Positions 27,013 through 36,109 of a stretch of 64,000 bases of DNA are shown here, piece by piece (the stretch's first letter is position 1; every line of letters starts with the position of its first letter). Source of the DNA: Viridibacillus soli. Lineage in GTDB: Bacteria > Bacillota > Bacilli > Bacillales_A > Planococcaceae. A program made the translations under genes and the position numbers. The notes under the pieces are model-generated. The model made no database searches and was not told the DNA's origin. It saw only the letters and a list, made by a program, of their open reading frames with translations. The stretch spans positions 56,704 through 120,703 of the forward strand of contig NZ_JAEOAH010000008.1 of assembly GCF_016612995.1 (NCBI RefSeq), read 5' to 3'.

Positions 27013-28410
27013 TTATTGTAATTTATCGCGAGATTCTATTATAAAGTAATCTTCATTATCTATTGAAATCACATACTTCTGGATTTTCGTTTCTAGTGAT
27101 TCCGTTTCATAATCCTCACCGCTCGTAAACTCACCGTTTTCTCGCGCTACAAGCTCGAATTTATTGGACGAAATGGCTTTAATGCTTAGAATTGTATCAG
27201 GACCTAAAAAAATTGAATCTTCACCAGAAAATTTGTACATATACTCTTTGAATTCTGCAATTAATTTAGTATTAGAAGGAGAAATATAGTCTTCTAGTTC
27301 ATAAAATTCGTGATTATTAAAGTCCGTTTCATATTCTTCACGGAACCTTGCATAATAATTTTCGAGATCAGAGCGATAATTATCTGCAATACTTGATAAG
27401 GCATTTTGTCTTTCTTCTTCTGCACGAGCTTGTTGAATAGATTCAAATGGCAATTCAATTTCAGGAGAATCAACCTTTACAATGGCCGATTTAATGCTCT
27501 TACCAGAATCATTTTTTCCGACAGAGTGAATCTGTACGGATTTATCAAGGGGGATAGGACCAATTCCACCTAGTTCAGCAAATTCAGCAACCGTTCTCTT
27601 CGTTGATTTATTATTAACGAAAACAATTGATGAATCTAAATCAGACATAATATAAACCATTGCCGCATTAATTTTGGGTGTGAAGTTATATGTATTATCC
27701 GTCTCAGGATGAACTTTCATAGTTCCCGAGTAGCTGCCCTTACCATAAGGATTGTTAATTGAAGCTTCCCATTTGTAATTCCCAGGGATAAATTTACCAA
27801 CGTTGATAGCTTTATCAATAGAAGTTTTGACATTATAATCATCAACTGCAAATTTCACATCAGTAAGTTCACTTTCAACTTTAACATTTGTTGCATGAAT
27901 CTTAAATTGAAGTTTATGATATAAGCCGCCTAATATTTTATGATCGACCACGCTGATAAGTTTATTGCCATCTTTATCTTCAATCGTATCTGGTAGGTTT
28001 CCATCTTCAATCGTTTGTATGGCCGCTGTTAATTGTCCACGTAAATTTGACCATCCATAATCATCCACATATTCAAAGAAACCCTTTGCATTACTACTAG
28101 TACCATCAGGAATCGAAAATTGCTTTAAAAATTCACTTGCATCTTCCTGAACAAATGCGTTTTGCATTTTTGCTATGTGTTTTTCGGGCGCCAAAGTATT
28201 TTTGACGATAAAATGAGTTACGATTAGTACTAGCAAGACGGATAAAGCAGTGAAAAGTCCATATTTTTTTTTCTTGCTCATTGGTTTTTTATCCTGCTGT
28301 ATTGAGGGAGAACGTGACTCGCTTTCTTGTTGTGGAAGTGAACTACCACAATTCAGACAAAATTTTTCGTTACTTTGAATTTCATGATTACAATTTGGAC
28401 ATTGTCCCAC
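27013..28410 (-). CDS. Zinc-ribbon membrane protein, TcaA/YvbJ-like
   Basis: A 465-residue protein. It begins with a zinc ribbon (CPNCNHEIQSNEKFCLNCG, two CxxC pairs), a polar linker, a basic stretch MSKKKKYG and one membrane helix (about 50-69), so the ribbon is cytosolic and a large domain of about 390 residues lies outside. That domain has the repeated modules of TcaA/YvbJ proteins, which in staphylococci affect glycopeptide response and wall teichoic acids; B. subtilis YvbJ is longer. GTG 28410 has AAAGGAG upstream. It is divergent from two other zinc-ribbon genes, suggesting shared control. Confidence 0.75.
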   Translation of the reverse strand: MGQCPNCNHEIQSNEKFCLNCGSSLPQQESESRSPSIQQDKKPMSKKKKYGLFTALSVLLVLIVTHFIVKNTLAPEKHIAKMQNAFVQEDASEFLKQFSIPDGTSSNAKGFFEYVDDYGWSNLRGQLTAAIQTIEDGNLPDTIEDKDGNKLISVVDHKILGGLYHKLQFKIHATNVKVESELTDVKFAVDDYNVKTSIDKAINVGKFIPGNYKWEASINNPYGKGSYSGTMKVHPETDNTYNFTPKINAAMVYIMSDLDSSIVFVNNKSTKRTVAEFAELGGIGPIPLDKSVQIHSVGKNDSGKSIKSAIVKVDSPEIELPFESIQQARAEEERQNALSSIADNYRSDLENYYARFREEYETDFNNHEFYELEDYISPSNTKLIAEFKEYMYKFSGEDSIFLGPDTILSIKAISSNKFELVARENGEFTSGEDYETESLETKIQKYVISIDNEDYFIIESRDKLQ

Positions 28411-28480
28411 TATTCGACACTCCTTTAAGTGTTTTCAGTACATTTGTATTTTCTATGTTAATATAACACGGTAATAGTTC

Positions 28481-28526
28481 TAATTACTATGTAAATTACA
28501 AATGTAAACATTTTTCTTAGTAATTA
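28481..28526. promoter_or_regulatory. Nested palindromes between divergent zinc-ribbon genes
   Basis: TAATTACTA (28481-28489) and TAGTAATTA (28518-28526) form a perfect outer repeat. Inside lies AAATGT-AA-ACATTT (28500-28513), with nearly the same centre. It could be a shared operator. Confidence 0.4.
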
Positions 28527-28580
28527 TGTATAATTATACTGAATACAAAGTATGGGGAAATTGGAAAAGGAGTATTTAAT

Positions 28581-29012
28581 ATGACAAATGTACTGACGCA
28601 GCAAGAAATGAAGGATTTATCAAACAGTTTGCAACAAAAAAAATCGCAGCGAGCTACTCAAATTATTCATATGGGAGAAGAGGCCTACCGTTTACTTCGC
28701 TTTCAGCAGCTTAAATCTACGGAATTGGAGAAGCTAGCATCACAGATACTAGAAACAGATAAAACTATTTATGAAACAAATAAGAAATTGTACCGTGCAA
28801 AAATGAATTCTTCAGAATGTCCATCCTGCCATTCATCTTTATCACAGGATGCGAAATTTTGCGGATCGTGCGGACAGCCAAACCCACATTATAAAATTGA
28901 TGAAGTGGAAGAAGTGGAGTGTACATATTGTCATGCATACATCGAAAAGGGCACTCAATATTGTCCTTGCTGTGGATCGCAAATAGGAGGAACGACTGAT
29001 AATGAATTGTAA
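28581..29012 (+). CDS. Double zinc-ribbon protein with N-terminal helices
   Basis: A 143-residue soluble protein. The first 75 residues are helical and rich in Gln/Lys/Glu (coiled-coil-like). Two zinc ribbons follow: CPSCHSSLSQDAKFCGSCG and CTYCHAYIEKGTQYCPCCG. AAAAGGAG precedes ATG 28581. It overlaps the next gene by 11 bp, so the two are translationally coupled. Function unknown; the ribbons resemble those of its two neighbours. Confidence 0.75.
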   Translation: MTNVLTQQEMKDLSNSLQQKKSQRATQIIHMGEEAYRLLRFQQLKSTELEKLASQILETDKTIYETNKKLYRAKMNSSECPSCHSSLSQDAKFCGSCGQPNPHYKIDEVEEVECTYCHAYIEKGTQYCPCCGSQIGGTTDNEL

Positions 29013-30549
29013 GGAATGTGGTAACAAATATCCTTCTAGTTATACCTATTGCCCAAATGATGGACATAAGCTTGGTGTTCCTGAAGAGTCATTTACTTAT
29101 AAATATAACGAATATTGTACTTCATGTAATCAGCAAAATAAAGAAGAGTATCCATCCTGCAAAAATTGCGGTCATTCATTGTTACAACGTGTAGTGCAAA
29201 AAAAGGGATTTCAAGAGACAATTTCGAAAACAATCGTTCCAGAAATCAAAAAAAGTTTAAATAGAGTAGATTTGAATAGATCGAAGAATTTTATACAAAA
29301 TCTTAATTTTAAAAGAGATTGGTTACTATGTATACCAATTTTTCTAGCAATTATAGTAATACTTACAATGCCGATATCTATAATCAAGTCATTCTTAAAG
29401 AACAAAGGATTTTTAGACAACTCAGAAATCGCATATATATTAGAACCGGGTAGATTAAGCTCTCTAATATCTGAGGAAGCTGGTCATCATGTTGTTATAC
29501 CAAATATAATGAATATTTTTGCATTAACAAACCAAGTTCATAATATTAAAACCGAGTTTTCATTCTCGGCATTTCTTGCAGATAATCTTATCTCAGGAAG
29601 TGTCAATGGCTTAATGACATCAATGCTCGTTTTACCTATTTTAGCGTTATTAATTAGTGGTATCATTTTAGGCGTAATTGCAAAAAAATATAAACTATCA
29701 CTTATTGCTGGAGTTTTCTTTTCAACAGTTATTTACACAATATTCTTATGGATTTCGAGTATTGCTGGTGCTGCAAAGTTGGATGGTAAATTAAATTCTT
29801 ACTTTTTGTTTAGTATTACATATAGTCAATGGGATGCGATTGTAACAGGTTTAGCTTTATCGGCAATATTTGTTACCGTAGGTGCTGTATTAGCGTATTA
29901 TAACAGGGATATAGTAACCTTTCTGCAGGAGCAAATTAGTGCAATTGGGTATGCAATATCTGTTGTATGTATCACAATGGTGGGTTTACTTGTAAATATG
30001 ATTTATAGCAATTCCTTGCTGAAAAGTTCGAAGGAAATTGAAATGGATGAAGCCTATTTTATTCCATTAATACATGGACCGATTAGCGTTATTCATTTTT
30101 TAATGACACAATTTAATTCATTAAAATTTAGTACTAGTGGAGATGGTGATTTTGGTGATATTAAGACGAACTGGTTGTTTGGTAATACATTAACTGGAAG
30201 TGTGGAAGGTTTCGATTTATTCAATAATATACTCCTTATAGACAAATCGATTATTGGATCGAAAAGTATTCTCGTATTAATCACAGTCTTACTAATTGCT
30301 TCTATCGGCTATTTTTTTTATAATCGGCATCAGCTACAATGGAAGGAAATTGCGAAATTTGCAGTGATCTTCGCAATTGTACAATGTTTCATAATTTATT
30401 TAACAAACGTAGATATTTCCTTTGGAAGAAATGGAGATGTATATCGTCTATCGATGGAATTTTCCTATATAATGACATTTATAACGAGCTTTACTATAAG
30501 TGGTTTAAGTTTTACTTTAGGTGGGTATGTGTATAAATTATTTAAATAA
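29002..30549 (+). CDS. Zinc-ribbon polytopic membrane protein, function unknown
   Basis: A 515-residue protein starting with two cysteine clusters (CKECGNKYPSSYTYCPNDG and CTSCNQQNKEEYPSCKNCG), then a linker and about eight to nine hydrophobic segments from residue 108 onwards (LCIPIFLAIIVILTMPISII is the first). A long extracytoplasmic loop follows the first helix. No family is recognised beyond the zinc ribbons. It overlaps the preceding gene, and with the divergent TcaA/YvbJ-like gene makes a three-gene zinc-ribbon locus. Confidence 0.75.
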   Translation: MNCKECGNKYPSSYTYCPNDGHKLGVPEESFTYKYNEYCTSCNQQNKEEYPSCKNCGHSLLQRVVQKKGFQETISKTIVPEIKKSLNRVDLNRSKNFIQNLNFKRDWLLCIPIFLAIIVILTMPISIIKSFLKNKGFLDNSEIAYILEPGRLSSLISEEAGHHVVIPNIMNIFALTNQVHNIKTEFSFSAFLADNLISGSVNGLMTSMLVLPILALLISGIILGVIAKKYKLSLIAGVFFSTVIYTIFLWISSIAGAAKLDGKLNSYFLFSITYSQWDAIVTGLALSAIFVTVGAVLAYYNRDIVTFLQEQISAIGYAISVVCITMVGLLVNMIYSNSLLKSSKEIEMDEAYFIPLIHGPISVIHFLMTQFNSLKFSTSGDGDFGDIKTNWLFGNTLTGSVEGFDLFNNILLIDKSIIGSKSILVLITVLLIASIGYFFYNRHQLQWKEIAKFAVIFAIVQCFIIYLTNVDISFGRNGDVYRLSMEFSYIMTFITSFTISGLSFTLGGYVYKLFK

Positions 30550-30679
30550 TGATAAATAGGGTTGTATCATAAGTTGTTTTTCTGACTTACAATCGCAGTT
30601 TTAAAATTACAGTGTACCTTATAAAATTTACTATTAATATTTCAGTGCTTTTTAGATTCGAGTAAAGGGAGGTCTATTT

Positions 30680-31144
30680 GTGGATATAGAATTCTTAGCA
30701 AGCGCGACAAAGTATAAGGAAGACGTTGCCCAAATGGTTTATGAAGAATTTGTCCTGAAAATAGGAGGGACAAAGTCGTTAAATGATGTGGTCAACTATT
30801 TCTCCAATACAAATGTAGATCAGTTTCCAATTACCCTTATTGCGTTAGATGATGAGAAATGTGTTGGGACTGTTTCAATTTTTGAAAATGACTTAAAACA
30901 GCGTCAAAACTATAAACCTTGGCTTGCTTCTCTTTATACTTTACCAGCGCACCGCAGCAAAGGTGTAGGTAGTCAATTGATAACTGAAGTCTTAAAGGTA
31001 GTAAAAGGTTTAGGTTATGAAGAAATCTATTTGAAAACTGAAAATGCTTCTGATTATTATCGTAATAGAGGCTGGGTTTATGTGGAGACATTAATAGATG
31101 CAAATGATGAAAGTATAGATGTTTTTAAACATAATTTGAATTGA
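30680..31144 (+). CDS. GNAT family N-acetyltransferase
   Basis: A 154-residue acetyltransferase: ITLIALDDEKCVGTVSIFE, the acceptor strand WLASLYTLPAHRSKGVGSQLI with the acetyl-CoA pyrophosphate loop (RSKGVG), then YEEIYLKTENASDYYRNRGW. The tail resembles enzymes that acetylate small amines, but the substrate is not predictable. GTG 30680 follows AAGGGAGG. Single gene with a terminator. Confidence 0.85.
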   Translation: MDIEFLASATKYKEDVAQMVYEEFVLKIGGTKSLNDVVNYFSNTNVDQFPITLIALDDEKCVGTVSIFENDLKQRQNYKPWLASLYTLPAHRSKGVGSQLITEVLKVVKGLGYEEIYLKTENASDYYRNRGWVYVETLIDANDESIDVFKHNLN

Positions 31145-31154
31145 ATATCGATTT

Positions 31155-31188
31155 AAAGGCTAGTGAAATTTTGCTAGCCTTTTCTATT
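31155..31188 (+). terminator. Rho-independent terminator
   Basis: AAAGGCTAG (31155-31163) pairs with the CTAGCCTTT stem at 31174-31183, then TCTATT. Confidence 0.75.
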
Positions 31189-31197
31189 ATAAAAAAC

Positions 31198-31257
31198 GTA
31201 AAGTAAACTTGACTAACTAAAAACTGTAAAGTATACTTCACGTAAAGCTTCCTTTAC
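31198..31257 (+). promoter_or_regulatory. Promoter with three operator-like palindromes
   Basis: TTGACT (31209-31214), 17-bp spacer, TATACT (31232-31237). Three related palindromes overlap it: GTAAAGTAAACTTGAC (31198-31213), GTAAAGTATACTTCAC (31226-31241) and GTAAAG-CTTC-CTTTAC (31242-31257). They cover the -35, the -10 and the start region, as expected for an autorepressed Xre gene. Confidence 0.75.
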
Positions 31258-31275
31258 AAGAAAGTGAGGGGGATT

Positions 31276-31473
31276 ATGAAAAATAATATCAAAGATTTTC
31301 GAGCAATACACAAATATACGCAAGATGAGCTTGCTGAAAAGTTAGAAGTATCTAGACAGACAGTCATTTCATTAGAAAAAGAAAGATACAATCCATCGAT
31401 TACGCTTGCGTTTAAAATTGCTCGGCTATTCAACTGTTCCATTAAAGATGTATTCATTTATGAGGATGAATAG
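31276..31473 (+). CDS. Xre-family HTH regulator (YozG-like)
   Basis: A 65-residue protein that is essentially one helix-turn-helix domain: IKDFRAIHKYTQDELAEKLE, VSRQTVISLEKERYNPSI and FKIARLFNCSIKDVF. ATG 31276 is preceded by GTGAGGGGG; a GTG at 31264 would consume that site. The family often pairs with small membrane proteins in one operon, as here (31842). The three palindromes over its promoter suggest autoregulation. Confidence 0.88.
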   Translation: MKNNIKDFRAIHKYTQDELAEKLEVSRQTVISLEKERYNPSITLAFKIARLFNCSIKDVFIYEDE

Positions 31474-31491
31474 ATAGGAGGAGCACTTTTT

Positions 31492-31584
31492 TTGAAGGTG
31501 CAACAGTTACTCAAAAAGAAAAGTTTCTATTTTTATGAATTTAATTTAGACGGAAAAAATATCATTTATAAAAAAGACGAGTAG
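31492..31584 (+). CDS. Possible 30-residue ORF
   Basis: TTG 31492 follows AGGAGGAG at 9-10 bp and encodes KVQQLLKKKSFYFYEFNLDG and ten more residues before TAG. It lies between the HTH gene and the zinc-ribbon gene. Either a tiny operon member or the end of a lost gene. Confidence 0.35.
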   Translation: MKVQQLLKKKSFYFYEFNLDGKNIIYKKDE

Positions 31585-31619
31585 ATACATAAATAAATTC
31601 ATTTAGGGGAGAGATTATT

Positions 31620-31814
31620 ATGTCTAATGAAAATTTTATTTGTAAGAAATGTGGTCATACTGAAACGGAAACAGGAAAAATTGGTAATAGTGGTTACGAT
31701 AAAGTGAAAAAAGTGGATAAATTAATGTCTTTAGGTACTGGGATGTTCATCTCATGTTGTGCAAAATGTGGCGAGGTATTTTCAATGACCATTGAGAATC
31801 CAAATAGACTTTAA
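31620..31814 (+). CDS. Small zinc-ribbon protein
   Basis: A 64-residue protein with two cysteine pairs, CKKCGHTETETGKI and CCAKCGEVFSMTI, separated by a Gly/Ser/Lys-rich segment; it matches small nucleic-acid-binding zinc-ribbon proteins. GGGGAGAG precedes ATG 31620. It is part of the HTH operon. Confidence 0.8.
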   Translation: MSNENFICKKCGHTETETGKIGNSGYDKVKKVDKLMSLGTGMFISCCAKCGEVFSMTIENPNRL

Positions 31815-31841
31815 ACTCAAATTCGGAAGGTGTGAAGACAA

Positions 31842-32216
31842 ATGAAAGAAACAAAAATGGGCTTTATCATAATGGGATGTATTTTTGGTGTTATGGCGTT
31901 ATTTATAAATGGAGTTTCAATAAGTGTAAATAAATTTCCATCTTCACTAATGCTAATTGCTATTTGTATTATGTGTTTTTGCTTATCCTACTTAGCACCT
32001 CACCTTACCGCAAAAGATGAACGAGCACAAAAAATAAAAGAGCGATCCATCTATGTGAATTATTTCATCCTAATAGCTGTAGTTTTAATATTAATGATAG
32101 TCTTTAACCCAGTTAGTAGTCTAAATATAGATGCTTACAATCTACTGACAATAATGATGACAATTTATATATCATCGGTATTTCTAACAATGGTGTATTA
32201 TGCGAAGAAATATTAA
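31842..32216 (+). CDS. Four-helix membrane protein (DUF2178-like)
   Basis: A 124-residue protein with four hydrophobic segments in two pairs (about 7-27, 34-51, 71-89 and 99-119) and a charged loop TAKDERAQKIKERS between them. The DERAxxIxERS loop is typical of DUF2178-type membrane proteins encoded beside Xre regulators in Firmicutes. AAGGTG precedes ATG. Function unknown; perhaps the sensor or target of the HTH protein (inference). Confidence 0.7.
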   Translation: MKETKMGFIIMGCIFGVMALFINGVSISVNKFPSSLMLIAICIMCFCLSYLAPHLTAKDERAQKIKERSIYVNYFILIAVVLILMIVFNPVSSLNIDAYNLLTIMMTIYISSVFLTMVYYAKKY

Positions 32217-32391
32217 CTCTAGAGGATACAAAGTCGAAAGGTATAATGATTTTCGGGTTGTGCCAATATAGTTGCTATTTTTCATTTCATTTATTTGGTT
32301 AATGCAATATTTGAAGTATAAGAAGGGTGAGAAAACTTTGATTCTTGAGAAAGAATAATGATTGGATAAGTGAAACAAAGGAGGGATAGAT

Positions 32392-32850
32392 TTGGGATAC
32401 ATTATGGATTTGAGAAAGATAGTAGGCTCTAGGCCACTGTTAATGGTAGGTGCTAGCGTGATAGTAGTTAATAAAAACAAACACCTATTACTACAACTAA
32501 GAACAGATAACCAGTGTTGGGGATTGCCCGGCGGATCATTAGAAATAGGTGAAACATTAGAAGATGCAGCAAGCCGTGAGTTAGCAGAGGAAACGGGACT
32601 TATTGCAGAAGAACTGCAGTTATTTAATGTTTATTCAGGTGAAAAATTTTATTACCAATATCCTCATGGTGATGAGGTTTATAACGTGATTACTACATAT
32701 ATATGTGAGCAATATAATGGTACTTTAAAAGCTGATTTTACAGAAGTGAAAGAATTGAAATTTTTTGAATTGCAATCATTGCCTTCAAATATTAGTCCTC
32801 CAGACAAACAGGCAATTGAGGATTTTAAACTGGGAACTTCATCAAAATAA
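32392..32850 (+). CDS. NUDIX hydrolase
   Basis: A 152-residue NUDIX protein with the box GGSLEIGETLEDAASRELAE-ETG (residues 47-69) and a start MGYIMDLRKIVGSRPLLMVG typical of its subgroup. TTG 32392 has AAAGGAGGG upstream and gives the usual full-length N-terminus; ATG 32404 is the alternative. The C-terminal part has a recognisable relative in the relic at 41802-41925. Confidence 0.88.
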   Translation: MGYIMDLRKIVGSRPLLMVGASVIVVNKNKHLLLQLRTDNQCWGLPGGSLEIGETLEDAASRELAEETGLIAEELQLFNVYSGEKFYYQYPHGDEVYNVITTYICEQYNGTLKADFTEVKELKFFELQSLPSNISPPDKQAIEDFKLGTSSK

Positions 32851-33222
32851 GACATGTTCAAAAAATTGCTTATGTAAAATCTATTTGATACAGCAAATTG
32901 TGAAGGGTTAAAATAATTTGGAACGCAATTAAGTATACATAAAAACAAGCATCAAAATTGCTGTGTGAAGCCTATATAGATGACATAGGAACATAACCTT
33001 ATCTTGTAGATGTTTATGGGGATTCAAAAACTGCTTTTGTTATTAAAGTTATTAGAAGAAACTTTTTTCTCCAAAAGCCATTTGTATAGCAGAAAAAAAT
33101 GGTACTATAGTATGGGGTATTTTGATAGAGTAATACAAGGGAATGTGAAAAATTGTATGATATTCTGTCAGTAATATCCTATTAATATTATTATCATTTT
33201 TTGAGAAGGAGAATTTTACAAC
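32851..33222. other. Intergenic region
   Basis: About 370 bp. Short coding-like scraps around 32970-33090 have stops and no start. It must contain the promoter of the secreted beta-helix gene; nothing more can be said. Confidence 0.45.
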
Positions 33223-34452
33223 ATGATTATGAAAGTCAAGAGAATTGGAGTATTATTTGCGGCTACTGTGTTGATTCTGAGTGCATGGATAGGGGTTGTG
33301 CCCAATACAGCAAAAGCAGCGGCAAAGGATTTCTACACAATTTCACCGAAAACAGTACCAGTGGATAAGGTGATGATGAAATACACTACATATAATAGTA
33401 ATACCAAGCATTACTATGTACTTCGCTCCTATTTAGAGAAATTGGAGAAAAAAGGTGGCGGTACGCTTATATTGAAAAAAGGAACATACAAAATCAGTAA
33501 TACGTTATATGTTCCTTCGAATGTAACGATTAAAATGAAAGATGGCGTAACTATTGTCAAAGGTCAGAAAACTGGTACAAGTAAATTTAAAGCCTCAAAA
33601 TCAATATTTCAATTCATTAAACCGTCAAAAGCCAATAAATCAGGTGTATACGGCAAATATAATGGTGAAAAAAATATTTCCTTTATAGGTGAAGGTAAAG
33701 TAACAATTGATATGAAATATGAAAAAGATAGTATTGCCTTGATTATGGGGCATAATCAAAATGTAAAAGTAGAAAACATTCAATTTAAGAATATGTATTC
33801 GGGCCATTTTATTGAGCTAGATGCTTCTAAGAATGTAGTGATCCGAAAAAATACGTTTACAAATTCAAGGGCATCAGCAAATAAGAACAAAGAAGCCATT
33901 AATATTGATACACCGGATAAAACAACAGCAGGTTGGAGTCAAAATTGGAGTAAGTATGATAAAACGCCGAACCAAAAAATAACTATTGAAAACAATAAAT
34001 TTAAGAACCTAGATCGAGCTATTGGAACACATAAATATTCAGGTAAAATGTATCATGATAAAGTAATCATTCGCAATAACGACATTGACAAAACACGCTT
34101 AGATGCCATTCGTGTCATGAACTGGTCGAATGCTGTTATTGAAAATAATATCATCCAGAATGTAGCAAATGGCAATGCAGTTACTCGCGGTATTTTAGCC
34201 AGTGGTGCAGTCTACCCAACGTTTAAAAGCAATACTTTTATTACAGTAGGACGAACAATTCAATTTATGGCTTGGAAAAACAGTGGTCCAGGCTCACAAT
34301 ACGATATCACGTACAATAAGCTAAATGAAGCTAATAAAAAAGCACTTCTAACAAACAAAGCCATTAACACTTCTGAAACGAGTATTCGAATTAATAATTC
34401 CTACAACCAATTCATACAAAATACTGAAAAAATTCAACTTACGTCAAAGTAA
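33223..34452 (+). CDS. Secreted right-handed beta-helix protein
   Basis: A 409-residue exported protein. The signal peptide (KVKRIGVLFAATVLILSAWIG, cleavage near AKAAA) is followed by a parallel beta-helix of pectate-lyase/GH28-like type: LYVPSNVTIKMKDGVTI, then repeated rungs such as NVKVENIQFKNMYSGHFIEL, KNVVIRKNTFTNS, KITIENNKFKNLDRAIGT and NAVIENNIIQNVANGNA. The protein is very rich in Lys and Asn. It probably binds or cuts a polysaccharide. AGAAGGAG precedes ATG 33223. A strong terminator follows. Confidence 0.85.
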   Translation: MIMKVKRIGVLFAATVLILSAWIGVVPNTAKAAAKDFYTISPKTVPVDKVMMKYTTYNSNTKHYYVLRSYLEKLEKKGGGTLILKKGTYKISNTLYVPSNVTIKMKDGVTIVKGQKTGTSKFKASKSIFQFIKPSKANKSGVYGKYNGEKNISFIGEGKVTIDMKYEKDSIALIMGHNQNVKVENIQFKNMYSGHFIELDASKNVVIRKNTFTNSRASANKNKEAINIDTPDKTTAGWSQNWSKYDKTPNQKITIENNKFKNLDRAIGTHKYSGKMYHDKVIIRNNDIDKTRLDAIRVMNWSNAVIENNIIQNVANGNAVTRGILASGAVYPTFKSNTFITVGRTIQFMAWKNSGPGSQYDITYNKLNEANKKALLTNKAINTSETSIRINNSYNQFIQNTEKIQLTSK

Positions 34453-34463
34453 ATTACTTGGAT

Positions 34464-34499
34464 AAAAGAGACCTTTAACAAAATAAAGGTCTCTTTTTG
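34464..34499 (+). terminator. Rho-independent terminator
   Basis: AAAAGAGACCTTTA pairs with TAAAGGTCTCTTTT, ending in T5. Confidence 0.85.
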
Positions 34500-34854
34500 A
34501 TGGTATCTTAAGGTGTAAATTCACTGATAAGAATGTGGCGAGGTCTATAACGTTGACACATTGTGTGAGGAATTCAGTGTTTCATTAAAAGCGGATTATC
34601 TAAAGTTCAGTATTAAAAATTCTTTAAGAATGATTCTGTCGTTAATTTTTTCATACAGTAATCTAATTTCCTTGTTTTCAACATTTCTCTAAATAACGGA
34701 AGATTTAGTTGTGAAAACCATTGCCCAAATGAAGTGTATAACAGTATAGTTTAGGGTAGAGAGGAATCTAGTCTTATAAAGCTACCTTTTTTAAAAAAAT
34801 GGATTTTCCTCGTGCAGTCAATTAATCAAACGAAATAGAGAAAGGATTTTTGCA
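34500..34854. other. Intergenic region
   Basis: About 350 bp with no gene or clear element apart from the ribosome site GAAAGGA of the following cupin gene. Confidence 0.5.
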
Positions 34855-35376
34855 ATGAATATAAGTGAATTACAATCTTGGATATCAAAACTTGGACTTG
34901 TTCCGCATCCAGAAGGTGGATATTACAAAAGAACATTTGAATCTGAGGAACGGACTTCTGATAAAGAGTTACATGTAAATTTTGAAGGTCAAAGAAAGCT
35001 TTATACGAGTATTTATTTTCTATTAACGTCTAATGATGTATCCCACTTTCATCGTTTGAAATCTGATGAATTATGGTATTATCACGGTGGAAGTCCTTTA
35101 ACAATCCATGTCATTCATGAAAATGGAGAGTATGAGGAAATTAAATTAGGAATTAATTTAGAAAAAGGAGAAGTTCCTCAAGCTTTAGTTCCTAAACATT
35201 CAATCTTTGGATCTTCTGTTATGGAGAAAGATGTATGCTCTCTAGTTGGTTGTATGGTTTCTCCAGGTTTTGATTTTCAAGACTTTGAATTGTTTACACA
35301 AGACGACCTTTTACTAAAATATCCCCAACACAAGGATATCATTATGAAGTTAGCGTACAAACATATTCCAAAATAA
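34855..35376 (+). CDS. Cupin (DUF985) family protein
   Basis: A 173-residue single-domain cupin of the DUF985/YML079-like group: LGLVPHPEGGYYKRTFES, then TSIYFLLTSNDVSHFHRLKSDELWYYHGGSPL with the HxH...E metal-binding-type residues, and CSLVGCMVSPGFDFQDFEL near the end. The fold holds small sugars or nucleotides in relatives; no reaction is known here. Single gene. Confidence 0.88.
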   Translation: MNISELQSWISKLGLVPHPEGGYYKRTFESEERTSDKELHVNFEGQRKLYTSIYFLLTSNDVSHFHRLKSDELWYYHGGSPLTIHVIHENGEYEEIKLGINLEKGEVPQALVPKHSIFGSSVMEKDVCSLVGCMVSPGFDFQDFELFTQDDLLLKYPQHKDIIMKLAYKHIPK

Positions 35377-35515
35377 GTTATTTGAAAAAAGCTCAAACAA
35401 TCTTTTATCATGACGGCATGGAGACAATGGACAAGAGACTAGATTTTTCAGCTACTATTGATAAGTCAGATACATTATTTTCTTTTAAGCTATGGTAAAT
35501 AATAATGTTGATTTT

Positions 35516-35545
35516 AAAGACCTTTATTCGCAAAGGTCTTTTTTG
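35516..35545 (+). terminator. Rho-independent terminator
   Basis: AAAGACCTTT-ATTCGC-AAAGGTCTTT followed by TTT. Confidence 0.75.
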
Positions 35546-35649
35546 ATGTTACCATACAGATAATCTTGTTCCTGTATCATTTTCATTAGTAATATATTCA
35601 ACCAGGCGTATTGCTTAACTAATTTTAACCATAACTATTAAAGTGGCAG

Positions 35650-35780
35650 GTTGATTTCCGCTACGGGATGCTCGCTTTCCGCGGGCAAGCACCGAGCCGC
35701 TTCCTTCACTACGCTCCGTGCAGAGTCTCGGTACGCGTGCATTTCCCGCAGGAGTCGAGCACCCTCCGCTACAATCAACT
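35650..35780. repeat. GC-rich dispersed repeat, full copy
   Basis: The stretch starts GTTGATTTCCGCTAC and ends CGCTACAATCAAC, so its tips are inverted. It is far more GC-rich than its surroundings and strongly structured (CGCTTTCCGCGGGC, CACTACGCTCCGTG). It is of the type found many times in Bacillales chromosomes. A partial inverted copy is at 45296-45351. Confidence 0.75.
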
Positions 35781-36109
35781 AAAAAGGTAGTAACATAAGT
35801 TAATATCGAACATAAAAAAACCATTTTAACGGTAAATAACAACTTAATACTTCCCTAATCAACACACCTGCTATTCAACATCTGCAAATCCACGTTCTTT
35901 TGTATTCTGGTATAATAACTTGATTTTTTCATAATTTTTGCAGTAGAGGGACATGTTAACTAACGGGGCGTTGAATTGATTGTTTTAACAGGGCCAGAAT
36001 AGTTAAATATGAATAACATTATAAATTTATGGTAAAATATTTAAAATTAGATAAAATTTATGTGAATTATTGATTGGTAGAATTACGGTTGAATTGGGGG
36101 TGTAGGAGT
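35781..36109. other. Intergenic region with a dispersed-repeat fragment
   Basis: No gene. At 35955-36005 GTTAACTAACGGGGC and GGGCCAGAATAGTTAAATA resemble parts of the AACTAACGGGG repeat family described at 38493 and 63156. Confidence 0.45.
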
